Source of the DNA: Bryobacter sp.
GTDB lineage: Bacteria > Acidobacteriota > Terriglobia > Bryobacterales > Bryobacteraceae
DNA length: 64,000 nucleotides
Direction of reading: 5' to 3'
NCBI GenBank assembly: GCA_022843605.1
Contig: JALHNI010000008.1
Span: forward strand, 1-64,000
Under the pieces are notes generated by a model. It saw only the letters and a program-made list of their open reading frames with translations, made no database searches and was not told where the DNA came from. Positions 17,157 to 25,185 of this stretch are shown piece by piece; position 1 is the stretch's first letter; each line of letters starts with the position of its first letter. The position numbers and the translations under genes are program-made.

Positions 17157-18185
17157 ATGAACATTGAAGAACAAACTCGCGTCCTTATCGGGCAGTCTGC
17201 GCGTACGCGCCAACTCCTCCGGCTAATTGAGAAACTCGGCCCCGCACAATGGCCGGTTTTGTTAATGGGAGAGACCGGAACGGGCAAGGAAGTCGTTGCC
17301 CGCCGTCTGCATTCCGCCCGCGCCGCCGGGCCTTTTGTGACGATCGATTGCTCCGCCATGGTGGGGCCCTTGATGGAAAGTGAGTTGTTTGGACACGCCA
17401 AGGGCGCCTTTACCGGGGCTCAAGCGAACAAGTTAGGCCTGGTGGAAGCAGCCACGGGAGGCACGGCGTTCTTTGACGAGATTGGCGAACTGCCGCTCGA
17501 CCTGCAGTCGAAACTCCTGCGTTTGCTTCAAGAGAAGGAGTATCGCCCCGTCGGCTCGGTGAGTGCGCGGAAGGCGGACTTCCGTGTTGTAGCGGCCACG
17601 AATCGAGACCTGGCGAAGGAAGTGGAGAAGGGGACGTTCCGGCGCGATCTGTTCTATCGGCTCAACGTGGTTACGGTGCGGTTGGCTCCGCTCCGCGAAC
17701 GTCGCGAAGACATTCCGGCTTTGGTATCGCATTTCCTAGCTAGTCACGGAGACCGGCATCAACTGACGCCGGAGGCGTTGGATACGTTGTTGGCCTATGA
17801 TTGGCCGGGCAATGTGCGAGAGCTTGAGAACGGAATTCAGCACATGGTGGCCGTTAACTCCGGTCCTTTCATCACGGTGCGTGATCTGCCCACCAGTGTG
17901 CAGAACTTCGCGATGCATCGCGAACAGCGCATGGCGCGAGCGGCGACGGCTTCAGCATCCAGCATGCCCAGCATGGCGCCGATGGTGGAGATCCATTCGC
18001 ACTCGGCACCCGCGCCCCGCTTCAACGGGCCGATCATCCGGTTGGCCGATCTGGAGCGTCAGCATATCCTGCGAACGATTGAATACACGCGCGGCGATCG
18101 CATCACGGCGGCTTCTCTGCTGGGCATCGGCCGTACGACGCTGTATCGCAAGTTGAAGGAATATCAGAGCCGCCGCGTGCTATAA
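17157..18185 (+). CDS. Sigma-54-dependent transcriptional activator without receiver domain
   Basis: A 342-residue AAA+ enhancer-binding protein. Walker A is [10 protein letters not shown], the sigma-54 contact loop is GAFTGA (in KGAFTGAQ), Walker B is [12 protein letters not shown], and RDLFYRLNV and [10 protein letters not shown] are the other family motifs. A Fis-type helix-turn-helix closes the protein ([21 protein letters not shown]). The AAA+ domain starts at residue about 9, so there is no N-terminal receiver, GAF or FHA sensor; activity must be controlled by expression or by partner proteins. The linker between AAA+ and HTH is rich in Met/Ser/Ala/Pro. It is 7 nt from the downstream glycosyltransferase, so probably cotranscribed. 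Confidence 0.93.
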   Translation: MNIEEQTRVLIGQSARTRQLLRLIEKLGPAQWPVLLMGETGTGKEVVARRLHSARAAGPFVTIDCSAMVGPLMESELFGHAKGAFTGAQANKLGLVEAATGGTAFFDEIGELPLDLQSKLLRLLQEKEYRPVGSVSARKADFRVVAATNRDLAKEVEKGTFRRDLFYRLNVVTVRLAPLRERREDIPALVSHFLASHGDRHQLTPEALDTLLAYDWPGNVRELENGIQHMVAVNSGPFITVRDLPTSVQNFAMHREQRMARAATASASSMPSMAPMVEIHSHSAPAPRFNGPIIRLADLERQHILRTIEYTRGDRITAASLLGIGRTTLYRKLKEYQSRRVL

Positions 18186-18192
18186 CAGGCGC

Positions 18193-19227
18193 TTGATCGC
18201 CCTCGACGCAACCTACTCGCTCGATCCGCAACCCACAGGAGTGGGGGTCTATTCGCAGCGCCTTTTGCAAGGCCTAGCGTCGTCACATTCCGACACTTCC
18301 TTCGCGTGGTGTTATCGGTCACACCGTTATCTCAAGTCGGGGATGTTGCCGGCAAATTGCAAGCGGCGTCTGTTGCTGGAGCGGGGTCCCTGGATGTGGA
18401 GGGCTCCGCGGCTGTTTCATGGATTGAACCAGCGGTTGCCGGGGAGGAAGCGGTCGCCCACAGTCGCTACTTTCCACGATTTGTTCGTGCTGTCCGCAGA
18501 GTATTCCACCGCCGATTTCCGGCGGCGCTTCGCGGAACAGGCCCGCCAGGCCGCAGGTTACTCAGATTTAATCATCGCGGTCTCACATTTTACGGCTTCA
18601 CAAGTGGAGGGCTACCTAGGGGTACCGGCAAGTCGAGTGCGGGTGATTCCTCATGGGGTTGATGGGATCGATCCCCCTATCGGTGACGACCAAAGGCGCC
18701 CGGTGATCCTACACCTGGGGGCAATCCAGAAGCGCAAGAACCTGGTGCGGCTGGTGGAGGCCTTTGCGCAAGTAGGTGGGGAGTGGGAACTGCACCTCGC
18801 CGGGGGATTGGGCTATGGAGCGGACGAAGTGATGGCGGCGATCGAGCGCAGCCCTTGCCGCGCGCGCATTCGCACGCCGGGTTACCTGTCGCCCAGCCAA
18901 CTGGAGGCCGCCTATCGTGAGGCGAGCGTCTTTGCCTTCCCGTCTCTGGATGAAGGCTTCGGGATTCCGGTGCTGGAGGCGATGGCGCACGGACTGCCGG
19001 TGATCGCGGCGAACCGCTCGGCGTTGCCGGAAGCGGCAGGCGGAGCGGCATGGCTGATCGATCCTGAAGATACCGAGGCGTGGGGTGCGGCTTTGAAGGA
19101 GCTTTGCGCGGACGCCGAACTGCGGCGCATGTGGCGGGAGCGCGGCTTGGCGCGGGTCGCCGACTGTGGATGGTCGCATGCGGTGGATGCGACTTGGCGG
19201 GTCTATCAAGAGCTAGTGGGCAGTTGA
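18193..19227 (+). CDS. Glycosyltransferase family 4 (GT-B)
   Basis: A 344-residue glycosyltransferase starting at TTG 18193. The N-terminal acceptor domain has the usual PTGVGVYSQRLLQGL. The C-terminal donor domain has VILHLGAIQKRKNLVRLVEAF and the E-x7-E region FPSLDEGFGIPVLEAMAHGL, which binds the nucleotide sugar. It transfers a hexose (often mannose) from a nucleotide sugar in cell-surface polysaccharide or glycolipid synthesis. It is 7 nt downstream of the sigma-54 activator; no other glycan genes are nearby, so the acceptor is unknown. Confidence 0.9.
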   Translation: MIALDATYSLDPQPTGVGVYSQRLLQGLASSHSDTSFAWCYRSHRYLKSGMLPANCKRRLLLERGPWMWRAPRLFHGLNQRLPGRKRSPTVATFHDLFVLSAEYSTADFRRRFAEQARQAAGYSDLIIAVSHFTASQVEGYLGVPASRVRVIPHGVDGIDPPIGDDQRRPVILHLGAIQKRKNLVRLVEAFAQVGGEWELHLAGGLGYGADEVMAAIERSPCRARIRTPGYLSPSQLEAAYREASVFAFPSLDEGFGIPVLEAMAHGLPVIAANRSALPEAAGGAAWLIDPEDTEAWGAALKELCADAELRRMWRERGLARVADCGWSHAVDATWRVYQELVGS

Positions 19228-19257
19228 CGGGTGGACCTGATACCCTAGAGGAGTAGT

Positions 19258-19334
19258 CGGGGCGTAGCGCAGCCTGGTAGCGCATCTGCTTTGGGAGCAG
19301 AGGGTCGTGAGTTCGAATCCCACCGCCCCGACCA
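19258..19334 (+). tRNA. tRNA-Pro (anticodon TGG)
   Basis: The acceptor stem CGGGGCG (19258-19264) pairs with CGCCCCG (19324-19330), followed by discriminator A and an encoded CCA (19332-19334). The anticodon arm is TCTGC-TTTGGGA-GCAGA with anticodon TGG at 19292-19294. The T-loop is GTTCGAATC. Length 77 nt. The 3' end of tRNA genes is a common integration site, and the gasdermin operon begins about 230 nt downstream. Confidence 0.97.
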
Positions 19335-19506
19335 ACCCACCCTTCCGTGGCCCTCTTCCAGTTGTTCATCGGTTCATGAAACTTGAGACCGCAGAACCCC
19401 AGCGTGACCCCTCGTGTGACGCCCGAACCTGATTTGTAACTTCTGTAACTCGCTTTTCGGCTCTCATTCGCTAGGGCCGACCTGAATTCATACACCACAA
19501 ACGCGG
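19335..19506. other. Non-coding stretch between tRNA-Pro and the gasdermin operon
   Basis: No gene supported. A minus-strand open frame runs through here into the tRNA, but its translation of the tRNA region is the familiar artefact of a tRNA read as protein. No integrase and no second copy of the tRNA 3' end was noticed by eye. Confidence 0.4.
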
Positions 19507-19522
19507 GGATAGACTTCTATCC
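19507..19522. promoter_or_regulatory. Inverted repeat upstream of the gasdermin operon
   Basis: GGATAG-ACTT-CTATCC is a perfect 6-bp inverted repeat with a 4-nt centre, ending 44 nt before the GTG start of the gasdermin-like gene. It could be the operator of the defence operon or a hairpin in its leader. Confidence 0.4.
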
Positions 19523-19566
19523 GTAGATCAAGTATTCCTAATGACTTAGCGCAGGAGGTCATTCCA

Positions 19567-20364
19567 GTGGCGAAGTGTGGCGACAGAAGTGTGCAGACGT
19601 TAAATAGCAAGGGATATAACGTCATAAAACTCCCGCGGGCAGGGATCGAGCCCATGGACATCCTGGGGAAGGACGACCAGTCAACAGAACTGCTGGGTCC
19701 GCTGGCGGATGTCTGGAACACAACGGTGGCGCTGCCCACCGCAGTGACCTCGCCGGCTATGGACATTTCGGGACAGCAGACGAATGCGCTGGACCTGTCG
19801 TTGGGCCTGAAGATGCTGGGCAACGTGTTGTCCGCTTTTGGCGCTTCGACGCCATCGCTGGAGTCCGCCTACAAGAATGCGAAGTCGCTGCAGTTTACCT
19901 ACGGACAGGTGACGAGCACAACAGTGAGGCCGCTGCAGGCAGGCAACTACCTGGCGGCGGGCACGCTGAACGCGGCCAATCCGATCGTGAAGCACTACCT
20001 GTTGGAGGACGAGGCGGAGGCCTACCTGATCTTCGACGTATTGAGGTCGAATGAGCTATCCGTGGTGGCCACGGACTCGTCTGGTGCCGAAGTGAAGGTG
20101 GATCTCGGCGTGGTGCAGAATATGCTGGGACCCAAGGTGGGCTTGGGAGCTTCCGGTAGCGGAGGAACGAAGTTGACCTATACGGGCGCCATCCCGTTGA
20201 CGTTTGCTTTCCGCGCTTTTGAGATCATGTTCGACCAAGGGGCGTGGAGGTTGCAGGGCGCGGGTGTGGATGGTTTATCGTTTGCGACCTCGGTGGGCGG
20301 TAGTTCGGAGCCCGGGGGCGAGCCGATCCTACTGCGCGCGAATGGACTCCTGAAGATCAAGTGA
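19567..20364 (+). CDS. Bacterial gasdermin-like pore-forming protein
   Basis: A 265-residue protein starting at GTG 19567, 7 nt after a perfect AGGAGGT. It has no signal peptide. The N-terminus MAKCGDRS has Cys4, the position palmitoylated in characterised bacterial gasdermins, followed by GYNVIKLPRAGIEPMDIL (16-33), which matches my recollection of the family's first strand. The body is beta-rich (LSLGLKMLGNVLSAFGA, TLNAANPIVKHYLLEDEA, LTYTGAIPLTFAFRAFEIMF). The C-terminal ~24 residues after SFATSVGG form the short tail that in this family blocks pore formation until cleaved. Two clan CD proteases and a NACHT ATPase in the same operon support the call. The stop overlaps the next start as GTGA. 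Confidence 0.8.
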   Translation: MAKCGDRSVQTLNSKGYNVIKLPRAGIEPMDILGKDDQSTELLGPLADVWNTTVALPTAVTSPAMDISGQQTNALDLSLGLKMLGNVLSAFGASTPSLESAYKNAKSLQFTYGQVTSTTVRPLQAGNYLAAGTLNAANPIVKHYLLEDEAEAYLIFDVLRSNELSVVATDSSGAEVKVDLGVVQNMLGPKVGLGASGSGGTKLTYTGAIPLTFAFRAFEIMFDQGAWRLQGAGVDGLSFATSVGGSSEPGGEPILLRANGLLKIK

Positions 20365-23300
20365 ACGGGGATTACACCGACCTCGAGATCTACATTCGCC
20401 CCGCTAAGTCGACGGTGAGCGAGGCGGCGTCGCGCCATGACATCGAAGCGAAGATCGATGGCGCGGGCTTATGGCGCGACGAGACGATTCTGGACGAGTC
20501 GCTGCTGAGTGCTTTCGAGGATGACCCGCAGGAGTATGGCAAACGACTGCGGGAGCAGCTTTTCGCTGGACGCATTGCCGCGGCGTATGAGCGGGCTCTG
20601 GGAACGCAGGGACGGAAAGTGCGGGTGCGCATTCTGCTGGATCCGCTGCCGGACCGGCGTCATTGGTTCCGCTGGGAACGCCTCTTCGTAGGCGAGGAGC
20701 CCATCAGTACCTCGTCGCTGACGCCGTTTTCGCGCTATCTGCTGGATGAGCGGAGTGCGCCTCCTGTGCCGGATGACGGTGTCTTCCACTTAGTGGTGGC
20801 ACTGGCCAATCCGAGCAATTTGCCATCGGGGCTCGCAGCGGTGAACGTGATGGAGGAACTTCGGGCACTGGCGTTGGCCTTTCGCGACATCACGAATCGC
20901 ACGCTGTTCCGGCTGGTGGTGATGCCGGGGCAGATTGCGCTCGACGAGGCCCTGGTCGCGTTGCTGCAAGAGGTGCAGGCCAAGGTGGTGCCCGGGCGGG
21001 TGACCTTCGAAGCGATCAAGCTGGAGGCGCAGTCGGCAGACGGACTGCACATCATCGCGCACGGTAAATTCGACCGCAAGAAGCAGCAGGGCCTGCTGTA
21101 CTTCGAAGATGCCGAGGGCAAGCTGGATCGAGTGGATGACGAGCGCTTGAGGGCTTTGAGTACGGGGAACCTGAAGCTAGTCTACCTGCAGGCCTGCGAA
21201 AGCGGCGCCCGCGCCGCACAAGCCGCGGAAGGGGCTATGCAAGGGACCGAAATGCGCGAAGCGAGCATGGTGGGCGTGGCGGCGCGCCTGGTGGGCGCCG
21301 GGATTCCGGCCGTGGTGGCGATGCAGCAGCCGGTGGAGATGAACGATGCGCGGCTGATGACGCGAGCCTTCTACCAGTCGCTGGTGAAGGACGGGGCGGT
21401 GGACGTGGCCGTGAACGCGGGCCGGCAGGCGATCAAAAGCGGCGAGGGAGACCGATGGTCGGTGCCGGCGCTGTACATGCGCTTGCGCGATGGCCGCCTT
21501 TGGCACGCTGATCCGTTCCGCGAAGCGCTACGCGGCGAGGTGGCCAAGTGGGAGCGTCTGCACGACATGCGGACGCCAGTGCCCTTGCAAGCCAGCAAAG
21601 ATCTGGGGGGATCGCGCGCGGTGCGCGGCGGCACTTACGACGTTAACGAGCTGACTCTCTCGCAACTGCGCGAGGGTCAGGCGCGCGTGATCATCGCGGG
21701 TAGCCGTGGCGCGGGCAAGACGTCGGTGCTGGATCGCGTGGCCTGGACGCTGGGCAACGAATTTCTGGAAAAAGATGGAGACTTGTTGCCGATCCGGTTC
21801 GCGCTGACGGACTTAGCGGGGCACGCCGACCTGTTGCGTTTCATCGAGCAGCGGCTGCAGACGCAGACCGGATTGAGCTTCGCCTACAGTGACGATCTGA
21901 TCAATCAGCTGAAAACGCGGAAGCTGGTGTTGATGGTGGATGGCGAGGAAGACGTGGTGCCTGCGCGGCGCGCGGACTTCCTGCAGGCGATGGAGCGCTT
22001 GCCAGCCGGAGTCCGCGTGGTGGTGACGGTGGATGAACTCGCTTTGGGCGAGTGGCTTTCCGATAGCGTTCATGGCGGGTTGGCCAAGCAGAAGCCTTGC
22101 ATCCTGCGCATGGAGCCGATGGAGCGCGCCCTGGTGATGCGTTACCTGAATGATCTGGAAGCGAAAATCCCGGCCGTGGAAGGGAAGAAGAGCGAGACAC
22201 TGGCGGAGAAGATCCAGCGCAATCGCTGGTGGGACCTGACGAGCCAGGCCTGGATGCTGCGGCGGATGATTCGCTATCGCGACGTGGGATTGAACAACCG
22301 GGCCGAGCTCTTTAGCCGGGTGACGGCCGAGCGCATGGGGCAACTGGAACTCGGCAACGTGACGCCATCCTGCGCCGAACAGGCTTTGGCCGCGATCGCC
22401 TGGAAGCTGCAGGAGACGCAGGAAGCCGCGCTTTCCGGCGGCCCGTTGTACGAAGTATTGGCCGATGCGCGGCGCGGCCGCGAGTTTCCTTTGGCGGAGA
22501 TCAAGACCGCGCTGATTCGCGATTGCGAAGTGCTGCGCCGCAGCGGCGAAGAAGGCGTGCGTTTCTCATATGCCGGCTTTCAGGCCTACTACGCAGCGCT
22601 TTACCTGCTGCGCGCGCCGGACCGGGAACGCAAGCTGGACGACATTGTCGCGACCTTGGGTAGTGCGCGGCATTTGCGCCTGTGGGAAGAGACGCTGGTG
22701 ATTCTGGCGGGCATGATGGACGACTTCGGCAGTGTACTGGTGCGCATTCTGGCGGGTTCATCGGCGGCCAGCGGGGAACAGGTGTATCTGGCGGCGAAGT
22801 GCTCTCTGGAGATCCCCGAGGCGCGGCGGGGGCCGGAGTTGCACGACCTGCTGGGGCTCCTGCTGGACACGCTCATCTGGCGCTCGCACCCGACCAACGA
22901 CCGTCCGATCGTCGACCGCAAGAAGGCGATCAAGTGGCTGACGGAGATGGAAACCGGGACAGCGCCGGAGCAGGACCGGGCCATTGAGCATTTGGTGAAT
23001 CTGGCTTGTGACCCGATCAGCAAAGGCTGGGATGGCCAGCCGCGCTACGAATTCTCCGGGATCCGGATTGAAGCGCTGAATGTGATGCTGGCGCGGCGTG
23101 GGGCGGTGACGAAGTACATTCTGGCGAACCGGAAAGATCTGACGCCGCTGTTACGGGCTTCGGCGGAGTTGATCGACAACAACAATCCCGCGCCGATGAT
23201 CCATGTGATGAATCGCGGAAACTCTCACGAGTCGCCGCTGGCGGTTTTTGCCTTGGGCCTGTCGGGCCGCAGCGACGTGATCGACGTTCTGGCCGAGACG

Positions 23301-23885
23301 AATCTCCAGGAGGAGATGAATCGCGAAGTGTTGTGGGCGATCGCGGAGATGCTGCCGCGGCTGGATCCGGCGCAGACGCTCGACAAAGCCGTACGGCCGT
23401 TCTTGAACCGGGAGCCGGACTCGCGGATCGTGTACATGATCAACAAAGTGGGCCGCGAGCAGAAGGACACCAGTGAATACCTGGAGCGCAGCCTGGCGAG
23501 TGGCAAACCCCGGGTGATCGGCCGGGCGATCCGGACGTTGGCGGACTTGGGCGACACGGCCATGAAGGAGCCGTGCGAGATGATTGTCCGCGCCGACTGG
23601 GCGGCGTTGCGTGCCGGCGGCAGGATTGTGCTGCAGAGTGACCCAAACTGGGACGATACGCAGTCCTTGCAGCACGCAGCGCTCGAGGGGTTACGTACGG
23701 TGGGCGATATAGACACGATCGAAGTGTTGCAGAAGGCTTGGCTGAAGTTATCGCAAGTGCTCAGCCAGTTGAGTTACGACGTCGCGGAGAGCATTTACTG
23801 GCGGCTGACGGAACAGCGAAGCCGCGAGAGCAATCAACCAGAAAGAGGACCGCATGCCATTCAAACCCATTCCTGGATCCGATGA
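20361..23885 (+). CDS. CHAT protease-NACHT ATPase-HEAT-like repeat protein (gasdermin activator candidate)
   Basis: A 1174-residue multidomain protein. The N-terminal ~370 residues hold a CHAT (caspase-like, clan CD) protease: LHIIAHGKF with H234 and YLQACESGA with C279 as the expected dyad. A NACHT/STAND ATPase follows: Walker A GSRGAGKTS (447-455, K453), Walker B LVLMVDGEED (D527), then a winged-helix-like region. The C-terminal ~450 residues are helical with HEAT-like repeats and probably sense the trigger. By analogy with NLR-type bacterial systems, ligand binding and ATP would oligomerise it and switch on the protease, which could cut the gasdermin tail. The start GTG 20361 overlaps the gasdermin stop as GTGA; the 3' end overlaps the next gene by 32 nt. 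Confidence 0.85.
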   Translation: MNGDYTDLEIYIRPAKSTVSEAASRHDIEAKIDGAGLWRDETILDESLLSAFEDDPQEYGKRLREQLFAGRIAAAYERALGTQGRKVRVRILLDPLPDRRHWFRWERLFVGEEPISTSSLTPFSRYLLDERSAPPVPDDGVFHLVVALANPSNLPSGLAAVNVMEELRALALAFRDITNRTLFRLVVMPGQIALDEALVALLQEVQAKVVPGRVTFEAIKLEAQSADGLHIIAHGKFDRKKQQGLLYFEDAEGKLDRVDDERLRALSTGNLKLVYLQACESGARAAQAAEGAMQGTEMREASMVGVAARLVGAGIPAVVAMQQPVEMNDARLMTRAFYQSLVKDGAVDVAVNAGRQAIKSGEGDRWSVPALYMRLRDGRLWHADPFREALRGEVAKWERLHDMRTPVPLQASKDLGGSRAVRGGTYDVNELTLSQLREGQARVIIAGSRGAGKTSVLDRVAWTLGNEFLEKDGDLLPIRFALTDLAGHADLLRFIEQRLQTQTGLSFAYSDDLINQLKTRKLVLMVDGEEDVVPARRADFLQAMERLPAGVRVVVTVDELALGEWLSDSVHGGLAKQKPCILRMEPMERALVMRYLNDLEAKIPAVEGKKSETLAEKIQRNRWWDLTSQAWMLRRMIRYRDVGLNNRAELFSRVTAERMGQLELGNVTPSCAEQALAAIAWKLQETQEAALSGGPLYEVLADARRGREFPLAEIKTALIRDCEVLRRSGEEGVRFSYAGFQAYYAALYLLRAPDRERKLDDIVATLGSARHLRLWEETLVILAGMMDDFGSVLVRILAGSSAASGEQVYLAAKCSLEIPEARRGPELHDLLGLLLDTLIWRSHPTNDRPIVDRKKAIKWLTEMETGTAPEQDRAIEHLVNLACDPISKGWDGQPRYEFSGIRIEALNVMLARRGAVTKYILANRKDLTPLLRASAELIDNNNPAPMIHVMNRGNSHESPLAVFALGLSGRSDVIDVLAETNLQEEMNREVLWAIAEMLPRLDPAQTLDKAVRPFLNREPDSRIVYMINKVGREQKDTSEYLERSLASGKPRVIGRAIRTLADLGDTAMKEPCEMIVRADWAALRAGGRIVLQSDPNWDDTQSLQHAALEGLRTVGDIDTIEVLQKAWLKLSQVLSQLSYDVAESIYWRLTEQRSRESNQPERGPHAIQTHSWIR

Positions 23886-25158
23886 ACAATACGCGCTGAT
23901 CAGCTTTGACGCCAACGGGAACGAGCGGACCGACGAAGTCCCCGGGCTGTTTTCGCGGGAAGTGCTCGAAAAGGCCAAACGCGAGCAGCCCACCAACATC
24001 TTCTTCTTCAGCCATGGCTGGAAGGGTGACATCCCCGCGGCCATTGACCAATACAATCGCTGGATTGGGGCGATGGCGGCACGCAAAGCCGACCGGGCCA
24101 GGATGGGCCCGAACTTCAAGCCGATGTGGATTGGGCTACATTGGCCCAGCCTGCCGTTTGGCGAAGAGAATCTGGCGGCGAACAGTTTTGCGACGGACGG
24201 GGGAGACGAAATCGCCAAGCTGGTGGACGAAGCGGTGGCGCACTTCGGGGGCAGTGAGGCGGTCCGGGGGCCGCTGGAGATCATCTTTCAATCGAGCGTC
24301 GACGATGCCGGTGCGACCGAGGTGCCGCCCGCGGTCCTAAAGGCCTATCAGGAGTTGGCCGACGCGATCGGCTTTAAAGCAGGCGGCGAAGCCGATGGCG
24401 CGCCGGATGAAGACGGGGCCCCGCTGGATCCACAGGGGGCGCTGGAGGCCGCGAACATGACGGGTGCCTCGTTCGGCTTGGGTGACCGGCTGATGAATGG
24501 CATTCTGGGCGGCGTGCGTCAGTTGTCGTTCTGGACGATGAAGAAGCGTGCGCGAACGGTGGGCGAGAACGGGATGCATCGCTTTGTCGCCACGCTGATG
24601 AAGACGACCAACGCGAAGATTCACCTGATGGGGCATAGCTTCGGCTGCATTGTGACGTCGGGGATTCTGGGCGGCTCGAACGGGCGGACGCCGTTGCCGC
24701 GGCCGGTGCACTCGGTGGCGCTGGTGCAGGGGGCGTTCTCACTGTGGGCTTATGGGGAAGCCGGCAAGGTCCCGAATACGGCGAACCCGGGCTACTTCCA
24801 CAATGTGATTCCTTCGAAAGGCGTCAGCGGGCCGTTCCTGACGACGCAGTCGCAGCACGATACGGCGGTGGGGGTTTTCTATCCGGCCGCGGTGTTTCTG
24901 GATCGCGATGTGTCGTTCGATCCGGTAAAGCTGCCGAAGTCCGGGGCGATTGGCACTTATGGCATTCAGGGAACGGCTAGCGCCGTGGCGGCGAAGTTAC
25001 TCGACGAAAACAGCGAATACACGTTCGAGGGCGGCCGGATCTATAACCTGAATTGCGACCAGTTCATTAAGAAGATGGATGGCTCATCGGGGGCCCATAG
25101 TGACATTGACGGGCCGCAGGTGGCGCATCTGCTGTGGCAGGCGGCGCTCGCCTCTTAA
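23854..25158 (+). CDS. Alpha/beta hydrolase of the gasdermin operon
   Basis: A 434-residue protein without signal peptide. NIFFFSHGWKGD near residue 50 looks like the oxyanion-hole strand, MGHSFGCIV carries the nucleophile (S262 in GHSFG), and GAHSDI near the end offers the catalytic His (H415). It belongs to the lipase/esterase-like alpha/beta hydrolases found in defence loci with CHAT-type proteases; substrate unknown (lipid, thioester or peptide). Removing a palmitoyl group from gasdermin Cys4 or attacking membrane lipids are two speculative roles. GAAAGAGGA precedes ATG 23854, which lies inside the upstream gene (32-nt overlap). Confidence 0.8.
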   Translation: MPFKPIPGSDEQYALISFDANGNERTDEVPGLFSREVLEKAKREQPTNIFFFSHGWKGDIPAAIDQYNRWIGAMAARKADRARMGPNFKPMWIGLHWPSLPFGEENLAANSFATDGGDEIAKLVDEAVAHFGGSEAVRGPLEIIFQSSVDDAGATEVPPAVLKAYQELADAIGFKAGGEADGAPDEDGAPLDPQGALEAANMTGASFGLGDRLMNGILGGVRQLSFWTMKKRARTVGENGMHRFVATLMKTTNAKIHLMGHSFGCIVTSGILGGSNGRTPLPRPVHSVALVQGAFSLWAYGEAGKVPNTANPGYFHNVIPSKGVSGPFLTTQSQHDTAVGVFYPAAVFLDRDVSFDPVKLPKSGAIGTYGIQGTASAVAAKLLDENSEYTFEGGRIYNLNCDQFIKKMDGSSGAHSDIDGPQVAHLLWQAALAS

Positions 25159-25185
25159 GCCGCCCTTTGGGGCGAAGGAGTAACC

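Noticed and set aside
18677-19498. A 273-residue minus-strand frame through tRNA-Pro (contains [10 protein letters not shown])
   Set aside because: This is the familiar false protein from reading a tRNA-Pro gene antisense and the glycosyltransferase gene antisense.
19335-19500. Possible leftover integrase end next to tRNA-Pro
   Set aside because: The short translation has no tyrosine recombinase active-site motif; too little to call.
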